A DNA stretch of 64,000 nt from Armatimonadota bacterium. GTDB taxonomy: Bacteria > Armatimonadota > Fimbriimonadia > Fimbriimonadales > Fimbriimonadaceae. The stretch covers positions 868,001-932,000 of the forward strand of contig JAFLBD010000001.1 of NCBI GenBank assembly GCA_017303935.1. The letters are read 5' to 3'. A program made the translations under genes and the position numbers. The notes below the pieces were generated by a model. The model was not told the origin of the DNA. It saw nothing but the letters and a program-made list of their open reading frames with translations, and ran no database searches. Shown in pieces: positions 32,651 to 41,106 of the stretch (its first letter is position 1; every line of letters begins with the position of its first letter).

Positions 32651-35600
32651 TTATGACGCTTCAGAAAGCTCAGCGGAACGGCCAACTAAGGTTGCAGGCG
32701 TCTGGCGGGAGTTCAAAACGTAGTCGACGACAGATTGCGAAATGCTCTTTTCGATCAATTTCTTAAAGTCGTCGGTGTAGTCCACTCGGTGTAAAAGTTC
32801 GAGCGGCGGCAGACTATCGTTCCCAGCAACTTCGATCATCAACCGATTGTTACCGGGATGCTTCGAAATGATCGTCTTCAACTTCTCCAGGTCAGCGCGG
32901 ATGGCGTTTCGTAACCGAATGGTGACCGTACCCTCGGAATCGTCATCGCCCAATTCTTCGATTCCTGCCGGCGCATCAAACGCCAGAACTTCCTCGACGC
33001 GCACTTCCTGTTGGCTGTCCCCGCCGTTCCTGCCCTGCCGGGAAGTCACTACACCGCGAATCGTCACAACTGAGTCCTTCTTGACTAACTCGGTGTATTT
33101 GGCATAGGTCGCCGCGAACACAGTGCAAGAAGCCTGACCCGAAAAATCTTCCAAAGTAACAGAGGCCATTTTTTCGCCCCGGGCTTTGGTGATGATGACC
33201 CTCATGCCCGAGATAACCCCAGTGAGGCGAACTTGTTGACCATCTTCGAGTTCGGTGACCGAGGCACAAGTGTGGCTGGACGACTGACGAATAGCTCTTT
33301 CGAGTCCTCGAAGCGGATGGTCACTGACATAGATGCCCATCACTTCTTTTTCCCAAGTCAGGATTTCGGTTCGGCTCGGCGGATCAATCTCTGGAACGGT
33401 GGGCAAACTCAGCTCATCCGAATCAGATGCTTCGCCAAACAGAGATTCTTGGCCCGCTTCTCTCTGCTTGATGACGTTGTCAGCAAAAAGTAGTGCGCCT
33501 TCGGCAACTTCCAGCATAGATCGCCGATTTCGACCGAATTCGTCCAGCGCCCCTGCTTTGATCAGTGCTTCCAGCGAAGCGCGGTTGAGCCCACCTTGCT
33601 TCACTCGAACGCAGAATTCGTACAGGTGAGTGAAGGGCCCACCAGATTCCCGCTCTTCGATGATGTGGTCTACCAGCTTTTCCCCGACACCTTTGATCGC
33701 GGCAAGGCCAAATCTGATGGCACCCGTCCATCCCTTTGGTTTCTTTTCATCGATCCAGAAGTTCTGGAAGGACCGATTGACGTCGGGTGGCATCACCAGA
33801 ATCTTGCTTCGGCGGCACTCTTCGATAAACGTTGTGACGCGGTCTTCCTTATCGCGATAGACCTCCAACAGTGCGGCCATGTACTCGACCGGGAAATTGG
33901 CCTTTAGGTAGGCGGTTTGGTACGCGATCAAGGCATAGCATACGGCGTGAGCTTTGTTGAACGCATATCCAGCGAACGGAAGCAACAACTCCCAAACCTT
34001 TTCGGCCTTGTTCTTTGCGATGCCTTTGGCTTCGCATCCCTCATAGAATTCGACCATGAGTTCGTCCATGGCCGCCTTGTCCTTTTTGCCCATCGCGCGG
34101 CGCAGAAGGTCGGCCTTGCCGAGCGAAAACCCTGCCAGCGACTGCACCATCTTCAAGACTTGGTCTTGATAAACGATAACACCGTAGGTTTCTTCTAGAA
34201 TCGGCCGAACGCACTCATCGACGTATTCAATCTTCTTTCGGCCGAATTTGCAGTCAACAAATGTTGGGATGTGCTCCATCGGACCGGGCCGATAGAGCGC
34301 GACCATCGCGGCAAGCTCCCGAACGTTTTCTGGCTTGAGGCTAATGATGTTGCGGCGCATTCCGCCCGATTCGAGCTGGAAGACGCCAATCGTGTCCCCT
34401 CGCCCGAGCATCTCATAGGTCTTCTTGTCGTCCAGCGGAAAGTCGCGCCAGTCAAGGAGAGTGTCCGACTTCTGAGTGCGAGCAATGTTCGCCACTGCAC
34501 GGCTGAGCACAGTCAAGTTGGAAAGGCCCAGAAAGTCCATCTTGAGCAGGCCGATCTTCTCAAGAATGCCCATTTCAAAAGCGGTCACGGTTTGACCGTC
34601 AGTGCCTTTGTAAAGCGGAATGTAGTCGTTCAGCGGTCCGCGCGAGATCACAACTCCGGCGGCATGAACTCCCGCGTGACGGGAAATGCCTTCGACGTCT
34701 TCAGCCGCTTCGACCAGACGCTTGTATTTCGCATCCGATTCCACGAGCTGTCGGAACTCCGCATTGCCTTCGAGGGCTTTCTGTAGCGTCATGCCGGGGA
34801 TGTTTGGGATGGTTTTGCACAGCCGGTCAGTTTCGGCGGGCAGGTAACCCATCACGCGACCAGCATCTTTGATTGCCGCCTTCGCCCCCAACGTTCCGAA
34901 CGTGATGATCTGAGCGACTTGCTCTTTGCCGAATCGATCTCCGACGTACTTGATCACTTCATCGCGCCGCGCATCTTCAAAATCCATGTCGATATCGGGC
35001 ATGGAGACGCGTTCTGGATTCAAAAATCGCTCAAAAGTAAGGTCGTATTCGAGTGGATCGACGTCGGTAATTCCGATAACATATGACACCAAGGAACCTG
35101 CCGCAGATCCTCGGACACCATAGGCGATGTTCTGGCTACGAGCGTATCCTGCAAACTCGCGGACCAACAAGAAATAGTCTTCAAACTTGGTTTTCTCAAT
35201 GACTTCAAGTTCGTACTTGAGTCGGTCCCATGCCTCCTCGCCAGGATTCGGGATTCGCTCTCGGAGGCCATCTTCGGCGAGTTTCTTCAAGTAATCGCGG
35301 CAAGAAACGCCCTCGGGAAGATCGGGCTCTGGCATCGGAGCGCGGTTTTTGCCAAGCTCAAGGTTGCACATCTCGGCAATGAGGTTTGTATTCTCAACCG
35401 CCTCCGGAGTGTCCTTGAACAGCTCAGCCATTTCCTGCGGACTCTTCAGATAAAACTCGTCGGTTTCGAATCGAAGGCGCTTTTCGTCCGAGACCAGTGC
35501 GCCCGTGCCTATGCAGAGCAAAACGTCGTGCGTGACCGAACTCTCGCGGCACAAATAGTGCGCATCGTTGGTGGCGACGAGCGGTAGCTTGACCTCTTTG

Positions 35601-36184
35601 GCGATTTTGAGCAGCGCGTCCTTGATCATCGCTTGCTCTTTGAGGCGGTGATCTTGGAGTTCGATAAAGAACGATCCTTCCTCAAAAATCTCTTTGTACA
35701 TCCCGGCGATGCGTTGTGCATTTTGATAGTCGCCAGCCATCAATTCTTGGCAAATTTCGCTCCCCAAGCAAGCGCTTGTGCCGATGAGACCTTTGCTATG
35801 ATTTCGAAGCAGTTCGTGATCAATTCGAGGCTTGTAATAGAAGCCGTCGAGCGCAGCAACTGTGTGCAGCTTGCAGAGGTTTCGATACCCTTCGTCATTC
35901 TTCGCAAGGAGCAGCAGATGGTAGGTCTGGTTCTCTTCCCTTCCCGCCTTGTTCAGGTGGCCGTTCGGAGCCATATAGGCTTCCATCCCGATGATCGGCT
36001 TGACCCCTTTTTTGATGCACTCGAAGTAAAACTCCATCACGCCGAACATCACGCCGTGATCGGTGATTGCCATGGCTGGCATGCCAAGTTCTTTGGCCTT
36101 CGCGACGAGTTCCGGGATGCGATTTGCGCCGTCCAGCAAGCTGTACTCAGTGTGGTTGTGGACGTGGACAAACGATTTGCACAT
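32651..36184 (-). CDS. dnaE: DNA polymerase III alpha subunit DnaE
   Basis: 1177 aa, full length. The PHP domain at the N-terminus keeps metal ligands (FVHVHNHTEYSLLDGANRI, ITDHGVMFGVMEFY), so it may have proofreading activity as in other DnaE with an intact PHP. The polymerase palm carries the catalytic Asp pair SMPDIDMDFEDARRDE (about 392-407), followed by VGDRFGKEQVAQIITFGTL. Also visible are GVFQLESGGMRRNI, YRPGPMEHIPTFVDCKFG, the fingers (LADLLRRAMGKKDKA-like), a helix-hairpin-helix (IKGVGEKLVDHI) and the OB-fold (VRLTGVISGMRVIITKARG, about 985). It is the replicative polymerase core. Upstream lies the debranching enzyme gene, 49 nt away on the same strand. Confidence 0.97.
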   Translation of the reverse strand: MCKSFVHVHNHTEYSLLDGANRIPELVAKAKELGMPAMAITDHGVMFGVMEFYFECIKKGVKPIIGMEAYMAPNGHLNKAGREENQTYHLLLLAKNDEGYRNLCKLHTVAALDGFYYKPRIDHELLRNHSKGLIGTSACLGSEICQELMAGDYQNAQRIAGMYKEIFEEGSFFIELQDHRLKEQAMIKDALLKIAKEVKLPLVATNDAHYLCRESSVTHDVLLCIGTGALVSDEKRLRFETDEFYLKSPQEMAELFKDTPEAVENTNLIAEMCNLELGKNRAPMPEPDLPEGVSCRDYLKKLAEDGLRERIPNPGEEAWDRLKYELEVIEKTKFEDYFLLVREFAGYARSQNIAYGVRGSAAGSLVSYVIGITDVDPLEYDLTFERFLNPERVSMPDIDMDFEDARRDEVIKYVGDRFGKEQVAQIITFGTLGAKAAIKDAGRVMGYLPAETDRLCKTIPNIPGMTLQKALEGNAEFRQLVESDAKYKRLVEAAEDVEGISRHAGVHAAGVVISRGPLNDYIPLYKGTDGQTVTAFEMGILEKIGLLKMDFLGLSNLTVLSRAVANIARTQKSDTLLDWRDFPLDDKKTYEMLGRGDTIGVFQLESGGMRRNIISLKPENVRELAAMVALYRPGPMEHIPTFVDCKFGRKKIEYVDECVRPILEETYGVIVYQDQVLKMVQSLAGFSLGKADLLRRAMGKKDKAAMDELMVEFYEGCEAKGIAKNKAEKVWELLLPFAGYAFNKAHAVCYALIAYQTAYLKANFPVEYMAALLEVYRDKEDRVTTFIEECRRSKILVMPPDVNRSFQNFWIDEKKPKGWTGAIRFGLAAIKGVGEKLVDHIIEERESGGPFTHLYEFCVRVKQGGLNRASLEALIKAGALDEFGRNRRSMLEVAEGALLFADNVIKQREAGQESLFGEASDSDELSLPTVPEIDPPSRTEILTWEKEVMGIYVSDHPLRGLERAIRQSSSHTCASVTELEDGQQVRLTGVISGMRVIITKARGEKMASVTLEDFSGQASCTVFAATYAKYTELVKKDSVVTIRGVVTSRQGRNGGDSQQEVRVEEVLAFDAPAGIEELGDDDSEGTVTIRLRNAIRADLEKLKTIISKHPGNNRLMIEVAGNDSLPPLELLHRVDYTDDFKKLIEKSISQSVVDYVLNSRQTPATLVGRSAELSEAS

Positions 36185-36233
36185 AGTGGGAGTTCCGGCC
36201 CTTTTTCAGACGAAAAATCGGGCCGCTTTGATG

Positions 36234-38129
36234 CTATTTTCCTTGCGCGTCTTCGATCCAAGCGCGGAGCCATTCTGCAGCGCTCCAGGCTTGCCAAGGG
36301 CACCCGCCAGGAGTTCTGGGCTCGTCGCCATCGTACACCTCGGCAACCCCGCCGATTCCGTATTCGTTGAGCAACTCCTTGCCATTTTTCAGGATTCTTT
36401 TGGCACCGATTCGATCCCCGGTGAGCTTGACCATAGCGGTGATGTAAGGCCCCATCAACCAGGGCCAAACAGTGCCTTGATGGTAGGCCGCATCTAGTTC
36501 GCTCATCGGTCCTTTGAACTGCGGCTTGTACTGGCTGGAACTCGGGGCGAGGGTGCGAATGCCGACTGGGGTCAACAGTTCGCGCGAAACTTCAGCAAAG
36601 GCTCTTACGGCGTTCTTTCCGTTCGCAGGCGCAAACGGGACCGCCATAGCGATCAGTTGGTTGGGGCGAAGACTGGCGTCGTCTGGATCGACTGTGTCCA
36701 TGTAGTACCCGAGCGACTCTTTCCAGAATTTCTTTTCAAAATTCGACTCTGCCAGTTCTGCGCTGGCCTTGAATGCCGAGCCATCAATTTTCAATTCATC
36801 CGCCAACCATTCAAGAATTCTAAGTGCGCTGATCCAAAGGCCATTGATCTCGACTGGTTTGCCATGGCGCGGGGTCACCACCCAGTCGCCGAGCTTGGCG
36901 TCCATCCAGGTTAGCTGAACACCTTCTTGTCCTTGCGTCAACAGTCCATCTTTGGGGTCAACATGGATACCGTAGTGCGTGCCTTTCATGTGCCACTCGT
37001 AAATGCTCTTGAGGTATCCCATGCACTCTTTGGCAAACTTGGCATCCCACTCGGTTTGCAACGTGCGATAAATCGCCTGAGCGAACCATAGCGTTGCATC
37101 AACCGTGTTGTACTCGGGCTCATCTCCACAGTCGACAAATCGATTCGGAATCAGCCCCTGATTCATCTGAGAAGCGTAGTCCCGAAGAATCTTCTTCGCG
37201 AGTTCGATTTGACCGTTATGAAGGCAGATTCCAGGGATGCTGATCATCGTATCGCGTCCCCAATCGGTGAACCACGGATATCCCGCGATTATCGAGGAGC
37301 GCTCCGGAGTCTCGACAATGAATCTGTCGCAGGCTTGCCGCAGAACTTCGGCCATACCGGACGCCTTCCCGGGCATCTTGGTGATTTCTTGTGGCGGAGA
37401 TTCATCACCTAGCGATGCGACAACGACCGCTTCCTCGCCTGGTAGAAGCTCGTACTTCAGTTCGCACGGACAAAATTGATCGTCGCGAGCATCGAGACCT
37501 CGCTCGATCTCACGTTGATGCTCGAATCGGAAGTACCAGCCGACCGTCGGCAACCTAACCGCGCCGGGATGAAAAAGGATCAGGGATTGTCCTTGGTGCT
37601 CGATGATCGTCCGGTCTCTCGGAAAAACCTGGGTATGAGGGTAATCATCCGACTGGCGAAAATTCTCGTGATAGAACTTGTGCTGGACCAATGGCCGGAG
37701 ACTTAGCCCAATCCCCTTGGTGCCGATGTTCTTGTACCGAATGGTCACGGCGTTCTCGCCTTTGTGGATTAGAACTGTCTTTTCGATCGCTACGCCAAGA
37801 GCCTTGAAGGTCCATTGAACAAACTCGGATGTCGCAATGAACTTGTCGATGTACTGGTGCCCTTCGGGGTTGATCGCGCCTTGATACTGATTACATGAGA
37901 GGCCGATCGGATTGCCATCTGCCTGAACGAAAGCCTCAATGTTCCCGAGCAGCACCATTCGGTGAGCAGGTGCAGGTTCGGCGGCGACCAAGAGACCATG
38001 ATAGCGTCGCTGATTTGAGCCTGAAACGGTGCCCATCGCAAATCCACCGATGCCGTTGGTCAGGATCCATTCACGCCGAGAACTCAAATCAAAGTTCCGA
38101 CATTGAGCGGCATCCAAGGTAGTAATCAT
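36234..38129 (-). CDS. Glycogen debranching enzyme (amylo-alpha-1,6-glucosidase)
   Basis: 631 aa. The N-terminal domain (REWILTNGIGGFAMGTVSGS, NQRRYHGLLVAA) and the GH133 catalytic (alpha/alpha)6 domain with IAGYPWFTDWGRDTMISIPG (about 290), NTVDATLWFAQAIY and AYHQGTVWPWLMGPYITAMV are characteristic. The enzyme removes alpha-1,6 branches from glycogen. ATG at 38129 is chosen because GGGGGT precedes it by 4 nt; an ATG at 38141 in the same frame is the alternative. Ends GGCPWQAWSAAEWLRAWIED, the usual C-terminal motif. Transcribed in the same direction as dnaE. Confidence 0.93.
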   Translation of the reverse strand: MITTLDAAQCRNFDLSSRREWILTNGIGGFAMGTVSGSNQRRYHGLLVAAEPAPAHRMVLLGNIEAFVQADGNPIGLSCNQYQGAINPEGHQYIDKFIATSEFVQWTFKALGVAIEKTVLIHKGENAVTIRYKNIGTKGIGLSLRPLVQHKFYHENFRQSDDYPHTQVFPRDRTIIEHQGQSLILFHPGAVRLPTVGWYFRFEHQREIERGLDARDDQFCPCELKYELLPGEEAVVVASLGDESPPQEITKMPGKASGMAEVLRQACDRFIVETPERSSIIAGYPWFTDWGRDTMISIPGICLHNGQIELAKKILRDYASQMNQGLIPNRFVDCGDEPEYNTVDATLWFAQAIYRTLQTEWDAKFAKECMGYLKSIYEWHMKGTHYGIHVDPKDGLLTQGQEGVQLTWMDAKLGDWVVTPRHGKPVEINGLWISALRILEWLADELKIDGSAFKASAELAESNFEKKFWKESLGYYMDTVDPDDASLRPNQLIAMAVPFAPANGKNAVRAFAEVSRELLTPVGIRTLAPSSSQYKPQFKGPMSELDAAYHQGTVWPWLMGPYITAMVKLTGDRIGAKRILKNGKELLNEYGIGGVAEVYDGDEPRTPGGCPWQAWSAAEWLRAWIEDAQGK

Positions 38130-38287
38130 GGCGACCCCCATAGTGTACTAGGATTGGTTCTCGCGGAAATACCTGAATGTACGGATCGACATTGATTCCT
38201 TGCACCTGTACTAGGATAACAGTGGTTCTAATCGCGGCATTTAGTCATCGAGCAGCACCGAAAAGGCGAGCTCACTTTTGGAGAACC

Positions 38288-38497
38288 ATGTTAATTTCCG
38301 ACGCGAAGAAATATATCGGCAAGATCGTTGACCTAGAGTATGTGGATCGAGCAGGGGCAACTCACGTTGACCGCACTGAGGTCTTTGATGTCACGTTCAT
38401 CGCGCTGTATGGTCCGTGTATGATCACGGACTTGGGAGACATTCGACTCGACCGAGTTTCGAACGTCACTCTTGTTACGGAACAGCTTTCTGCGTAG
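38288..38497 (+). CDS. Small protein of unknown function, 69 aa
   Basis: Starts at an ATG with TTGGAG 5 nt upstream. The product (MLISDAKKYIGKIVDLEYVD, then VFDVTFIALYGPCMITDLGD and IRLDRVSNVTLV) looks like a compact five-strand beta-barrel of the Sm/SH3-like kind: 'G-K-x-V-D-L-E-Y' and a final 'I-x-L-D-R-V' strand. No family recognised. It sits alone between the divergent debranching enzyme gene and the convergent LptD-like gene. An upstream 36-codon extension has no matching features. Confidence 0.65.
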   Translation: MLISDAKKYIGKIVDLEYVDRAGATHVDRTEVFDVTFIALYGPCMITDLGDIRLDRVSNVTLVTEQLSA

Positions 38498-38515
38498 CAC
38501 GCTACGCGTCAAAGC

Positions 38516-40084
38516 TCATGGCTTAGCGGAATCGCTCCCGGTCTTCGGATTTGGGGGCGATTCTCGTTCTACTTTCCTTTTGCTCAGCCGGTCAAAGAAG
38601 TCGTTCATGCGCAATCGTATGCCGAATTGAACCTCGCGCGGGACTTGGCGATAAGTGAAAAATGGTTCGAACGAGCCGGCAACAAATGCCACCGAGTACT
38701 CCACGTCGTACCAGGCCTTTCGGTCCAAGTCGTATTTGATCAGCCCGCTTGCAAAAATAGAACCGAAGTCAAAATCGCTGCGCAAATTCACCGAATTGCG
38801 ACTGTAAAGGTGATCGAACCCAAACGTTGGTGTTCCAGTCTCAAACGTTCGCGAATATCCGATACCGAAGGTGCCGAGGTTGCCAATATTCGAGGTTGCA
38901 ACCGCGCTCGCCCGAAGCCAAGAGTACTGATTATCCTTTTCAATGGCCGAGTTGCCATCTAGGCGGATATAGGCGCCTAACCCGTTACCGAAGTCAAAAT
39001 TGCTCGAATGGGCGATCAGCTGAATCAGCGCGCGGTCAACGTAAGAATCGGACACCTGGCCACGAATTCGCTGGAGTCGCAATTGTCCGAGCAATCCGCC
39101 ATCGCCGATTGGCCCGCTCATTTCGTAGGCGATGTCGAACGGCTTACTCAGTTCCTCCACATCGGATTCTCGCCCACGGGTTGAGAGGTTCCAATACGAA
39201 CCCGCTGAAAATGTCTTCCGAGGCGCCCTAAAGCTGCGAGCTTCACGCTCCTTGTTTGGAACCAAAATGGAATCGATCCAACTGTCAAAAAGTCGATCGC
39301 CACTATCTGGTCGTGTGGTGAGCCTACCAATCTGGTTTTCGGCAGCAATCGGACTGCTGGCGATTTCGATGGAACTGGATGGAAGCGCCTTTGGCAACGT
39401 GGCGATCTTGCCAGTGATGCTGGTTTGAGAACCGAGCATGAACGCGCTATTCCACCCGACTCCGAGTCCGAGTCCACGCTTATAGTTGATCGCCGGAAGC
39501 CTGAATCCGATCACCCTCGTATCGAGCGAGAAGTTGTAGTAAGGCACTGTGCCGAGCGATGTGCCAAAAAGCTTGAATGTTGGCTTGATTGCCCTTCCAG
39601 ATTTGCCTGGAGTGAGCGTCAACCGCTTGGCACCAAGTTCAAATTCTGGGGGGTGGGTCTTGGACGGCGTCCCATTCACGTCGTACAGAATCCAGTTGTT
39701 GGGCGCGATCTCGATCTTGGACATGCGGAGCTTCATTCCGGCGACGTTCGCATTCACATTGCTCGCGACACCAGTTCGCTTTTCCCAGTTGAATTCTAGG
39801 TTTTCGCCTTCAAGCGTTCCGTCGGGGTCGATGAGCCTGACCTTCCCGACCGCCTTCCCGGACTTGTTCGCGTAATCCAAGAAAAGCTCTTCACACTTCA
39901 GGACTGTTTGCCCGTAAGTGGCGGTAACTCCGCCCCAAAACCGGACCGTCTTCCCTTCGTTTTGGATTTCTTGGAACCTGAACTGAACTTGAATCCCGTC
40001 ATTGGAGACCTCTTGAACAGAGACTGCCGGAACCTTAAAAAGATCTGGAGTCACGTATTTGGGGATGGCCGCTAGTTCAAGCAT
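38516..40084 (-). CDS. LptD/OstA-like outer-membrane protein
   Basis: 522 aa. Residues 30-150 form an OstA/LptA-like beta-jellyroll (TVRFWGGVTATYGQTVLKCE, ELFLDYANKSGKAVGKVRLI, DPDGTLEGENLEFNWEKRTG). The remainder alternates short amphipathic strands ending with FGIRLRMNDFFDRL, as in a beta-barrel. This arrangement is that of LptD, which inserts LPS in the outer membrane, but the protein is shorter than proteobacterial LptD (about 780 aa) and shows no clear signal peptide or plug cysteines; the start may be further upstream or the protein atypical. Together with the WaaA-like gene it argues for an LPS-type outer membrane. Confidence 0.7.
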   Translation of the reverse strand: MLELAAIPKYVTPDLFKVPAVSVQEVSNDGIQVQFRFQEIQNEGKTVRFWGGVTATYGQTVLKCEELFLDYANKSGKAVGKVRLIDPDGTLEGENLEFNWEKRTGVASNVNANVAGMKLRMSKIEIAPNNWILYDVNGTPSKTHPPEFELGAKRLTLTPGKSGRAIKPTFKLFGTSLGTVPYYNFSLDTRVIGFRLPAINYKRGLGLGVGWNSAFMLGSQTSITGKIATLPKALPSSSIEIASSPIAAENQIGRLTTRPDSGDRLFDSWIDSILVPNKEREARSFRAPRKTFSAGSYWNLSTRGRESDVEELSKPFDIAYEMSGPIGDGGLLGQLRLQRIRGQVSDSYVDRALIQLIAHSSNFDFGNGLGAYIRLDGNSAIEKDNQYSWLRASAVATSNIGNLGTFGIGYSRTFETGTPTFGFDHLYSRNSVNLRSDFDFGSIFASGLIKYDLDRKAWYDVEYSVAFVAGSFEPFFTYRQVPREVQFGIRLRMNDFFDRLSKRKVERESPPNPKTGSDSAKP

Positions 40085-40147
40085 GGCGAATGACGGAGTG
40101 TACCGCTGAACATTTTTTCAAAAAATTGTAGAAATCCGAACACTCAG

Positions 40148-40159
40148 AGTCCTAGGACT
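40148..40159. promoter_or_regulatory. Perfect 12-bp palindrome upstream of the ECF sigma gene
   Basis: AGTCCTAGGACT lies 25 nt before the sigma factor ATG, followed by TAGAAT (40165-40170), which could be a -10 box. The palindrome would then occupy the promoter spacer, a usual operator place. It is in the 99-bp divergent region shared with the LptD-like gene. Confidence 0.35.
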
Positions 40160-40183
40160 TGTCGTAGAATGTGAGGCATACAG

Positions 40184-40747
40184 ATGTTTAACGCTGGGTT
40201 TGCACAATCGTTATCTATTAGAGCTCTAGAAGACGCAAGATTCTTGGAGCGGTGCCGTCGTGGCGATGAAGTCGCTCTCGCGGCGCTTGTAGATCGACAC
40301 CGAAATCGGTTGATTCGAGTGGCATCCAACATCTTGCGCGATGTCAATGAAGCAGAGGACGTCGCACAAGAAGCATTCCTCAAAGCGTTTCGGGAGCTAG
40401 GCAATCTTCGGGATGACCGCGCCTTTGCTGGATACATCTATCGAATCTGCGTGCGGCTGTGCATGGACAAACTCCGACAGCGACGCGCAGAGCCTGCCGA
40501 GTTTGATTTCGTCGACAATGCCAATGGGTCTTTAGTCGAAAATAAGATCGTTGTCGAAAAGCTTCTGAACCAACTCACTGAGGACTTACGTACTACTCTT
40601 GTCCTTCGCGAGATGGAGCAGTTGAGCTACGAAGAAATTGCCGAATATATGGGTGTGCCTGTTGGAACAGTTCGAAGTCGACTTCACGTCGCTCGCGAGA
40701 GGTTCCGCAAGCTGTGGCTGATTGCAAATAAGGAAACACCGCTATGA
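40184..40747 (+). CDS. ECF-type RNA polymerase sigma factor
   Basis: 187 aa. Region 2 includes LVDRHRNRLIRVASNILRDV and NEAEDVAQEAFLKAFRELGN, the core-binding and -10 recognition helices; region 4 has TLVLREMEQLSYEEIAEYMG and VPVGTVRSRLHVARERFRKL, the -35 recognition HTH. Length and absence of region 3 indicate the extracytoplasmic-function group. It begins a run of overlapping genes; its stop overlaps the next start as ATGA, the usual sigma/anti-sigma linkage. The stimulus is unknown. Confidence 0.93.
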   Translation: MFNAGFAQSLSIRALEDARFLERCRRGDEVALAALVDRHRNRLIRVASNILRDVNEAEDVAQEAFLKAFRELGNLRDDRAFAGYIYRICVRLCMDKLRQRRAEPAEFDFVDNANGSLVENKIVVEKLLNQLTEDLRTTLVLREMEQLSYEEIAEYMGVPVGTVRSRLHVARERFRKLWLIANKETPL

Positions 40748-41106
40748 ATTGGTTGAGATTGAACTGGAAGAGTAAGAAATGCAAAGACTCAGGCGAAAGT
40801 TTTGAGTTCTCGCAAGTCTTGCTTGAATCTGCAATCCAGCCGGAAGTCGATGCGGAGCGATTTGATCGCAAACTGTTTCGCTTGCACCACGTTTCATCGG
40901 TGAAGCGAACGGCAACCTACTGGTCTCCAGCAATTTTCGGAGCTGGCGTCGCTGCTGTGGCGCTGCTTGCCGTGCTTCAGTTGATTTCTCAGTCCAGTAC
41001 GATCAAGCCGATCAAGACTTTCTCGAGCGAATCTGCTATGTCACGGTCTGGCGGACCAATCGTCTTGCCAATCTCGGAGAATCCTAACAGTTCTTATATC
41101 CGATGA
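40744..41106 (+). CDS. Probable anti-sigma factor, single TM
   Basis: 120 aa. A cytosolic N-terminus of about 60 residues, one TM helix (YWSPAIFGAGVAAVALLAVL, about 59-78) and a short outer tail. The N-terminal part (SGESFEFSQVLLESAIQPEV) does not show the zinc H-x3-C-x2-C motif of ZAS-type anti-sigma factors, so it is either a non-zinc type or another membrane partner. ATGA overlap with the sigma gene before it and with the next gene after it support joint regulation. Role assigned from position and topology. Confidence 0.65.
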   Translation: MNWLRLNWKSKKCKDSGESFEFSQVLLESAIQPEVDAERFDRKLFRLHHVSSVKRTATYWSPAIFGAGVAAVALLAVLQLISQSSTIKPIKTFSSESAMSRSGGPIVLPISENPNSSYIR

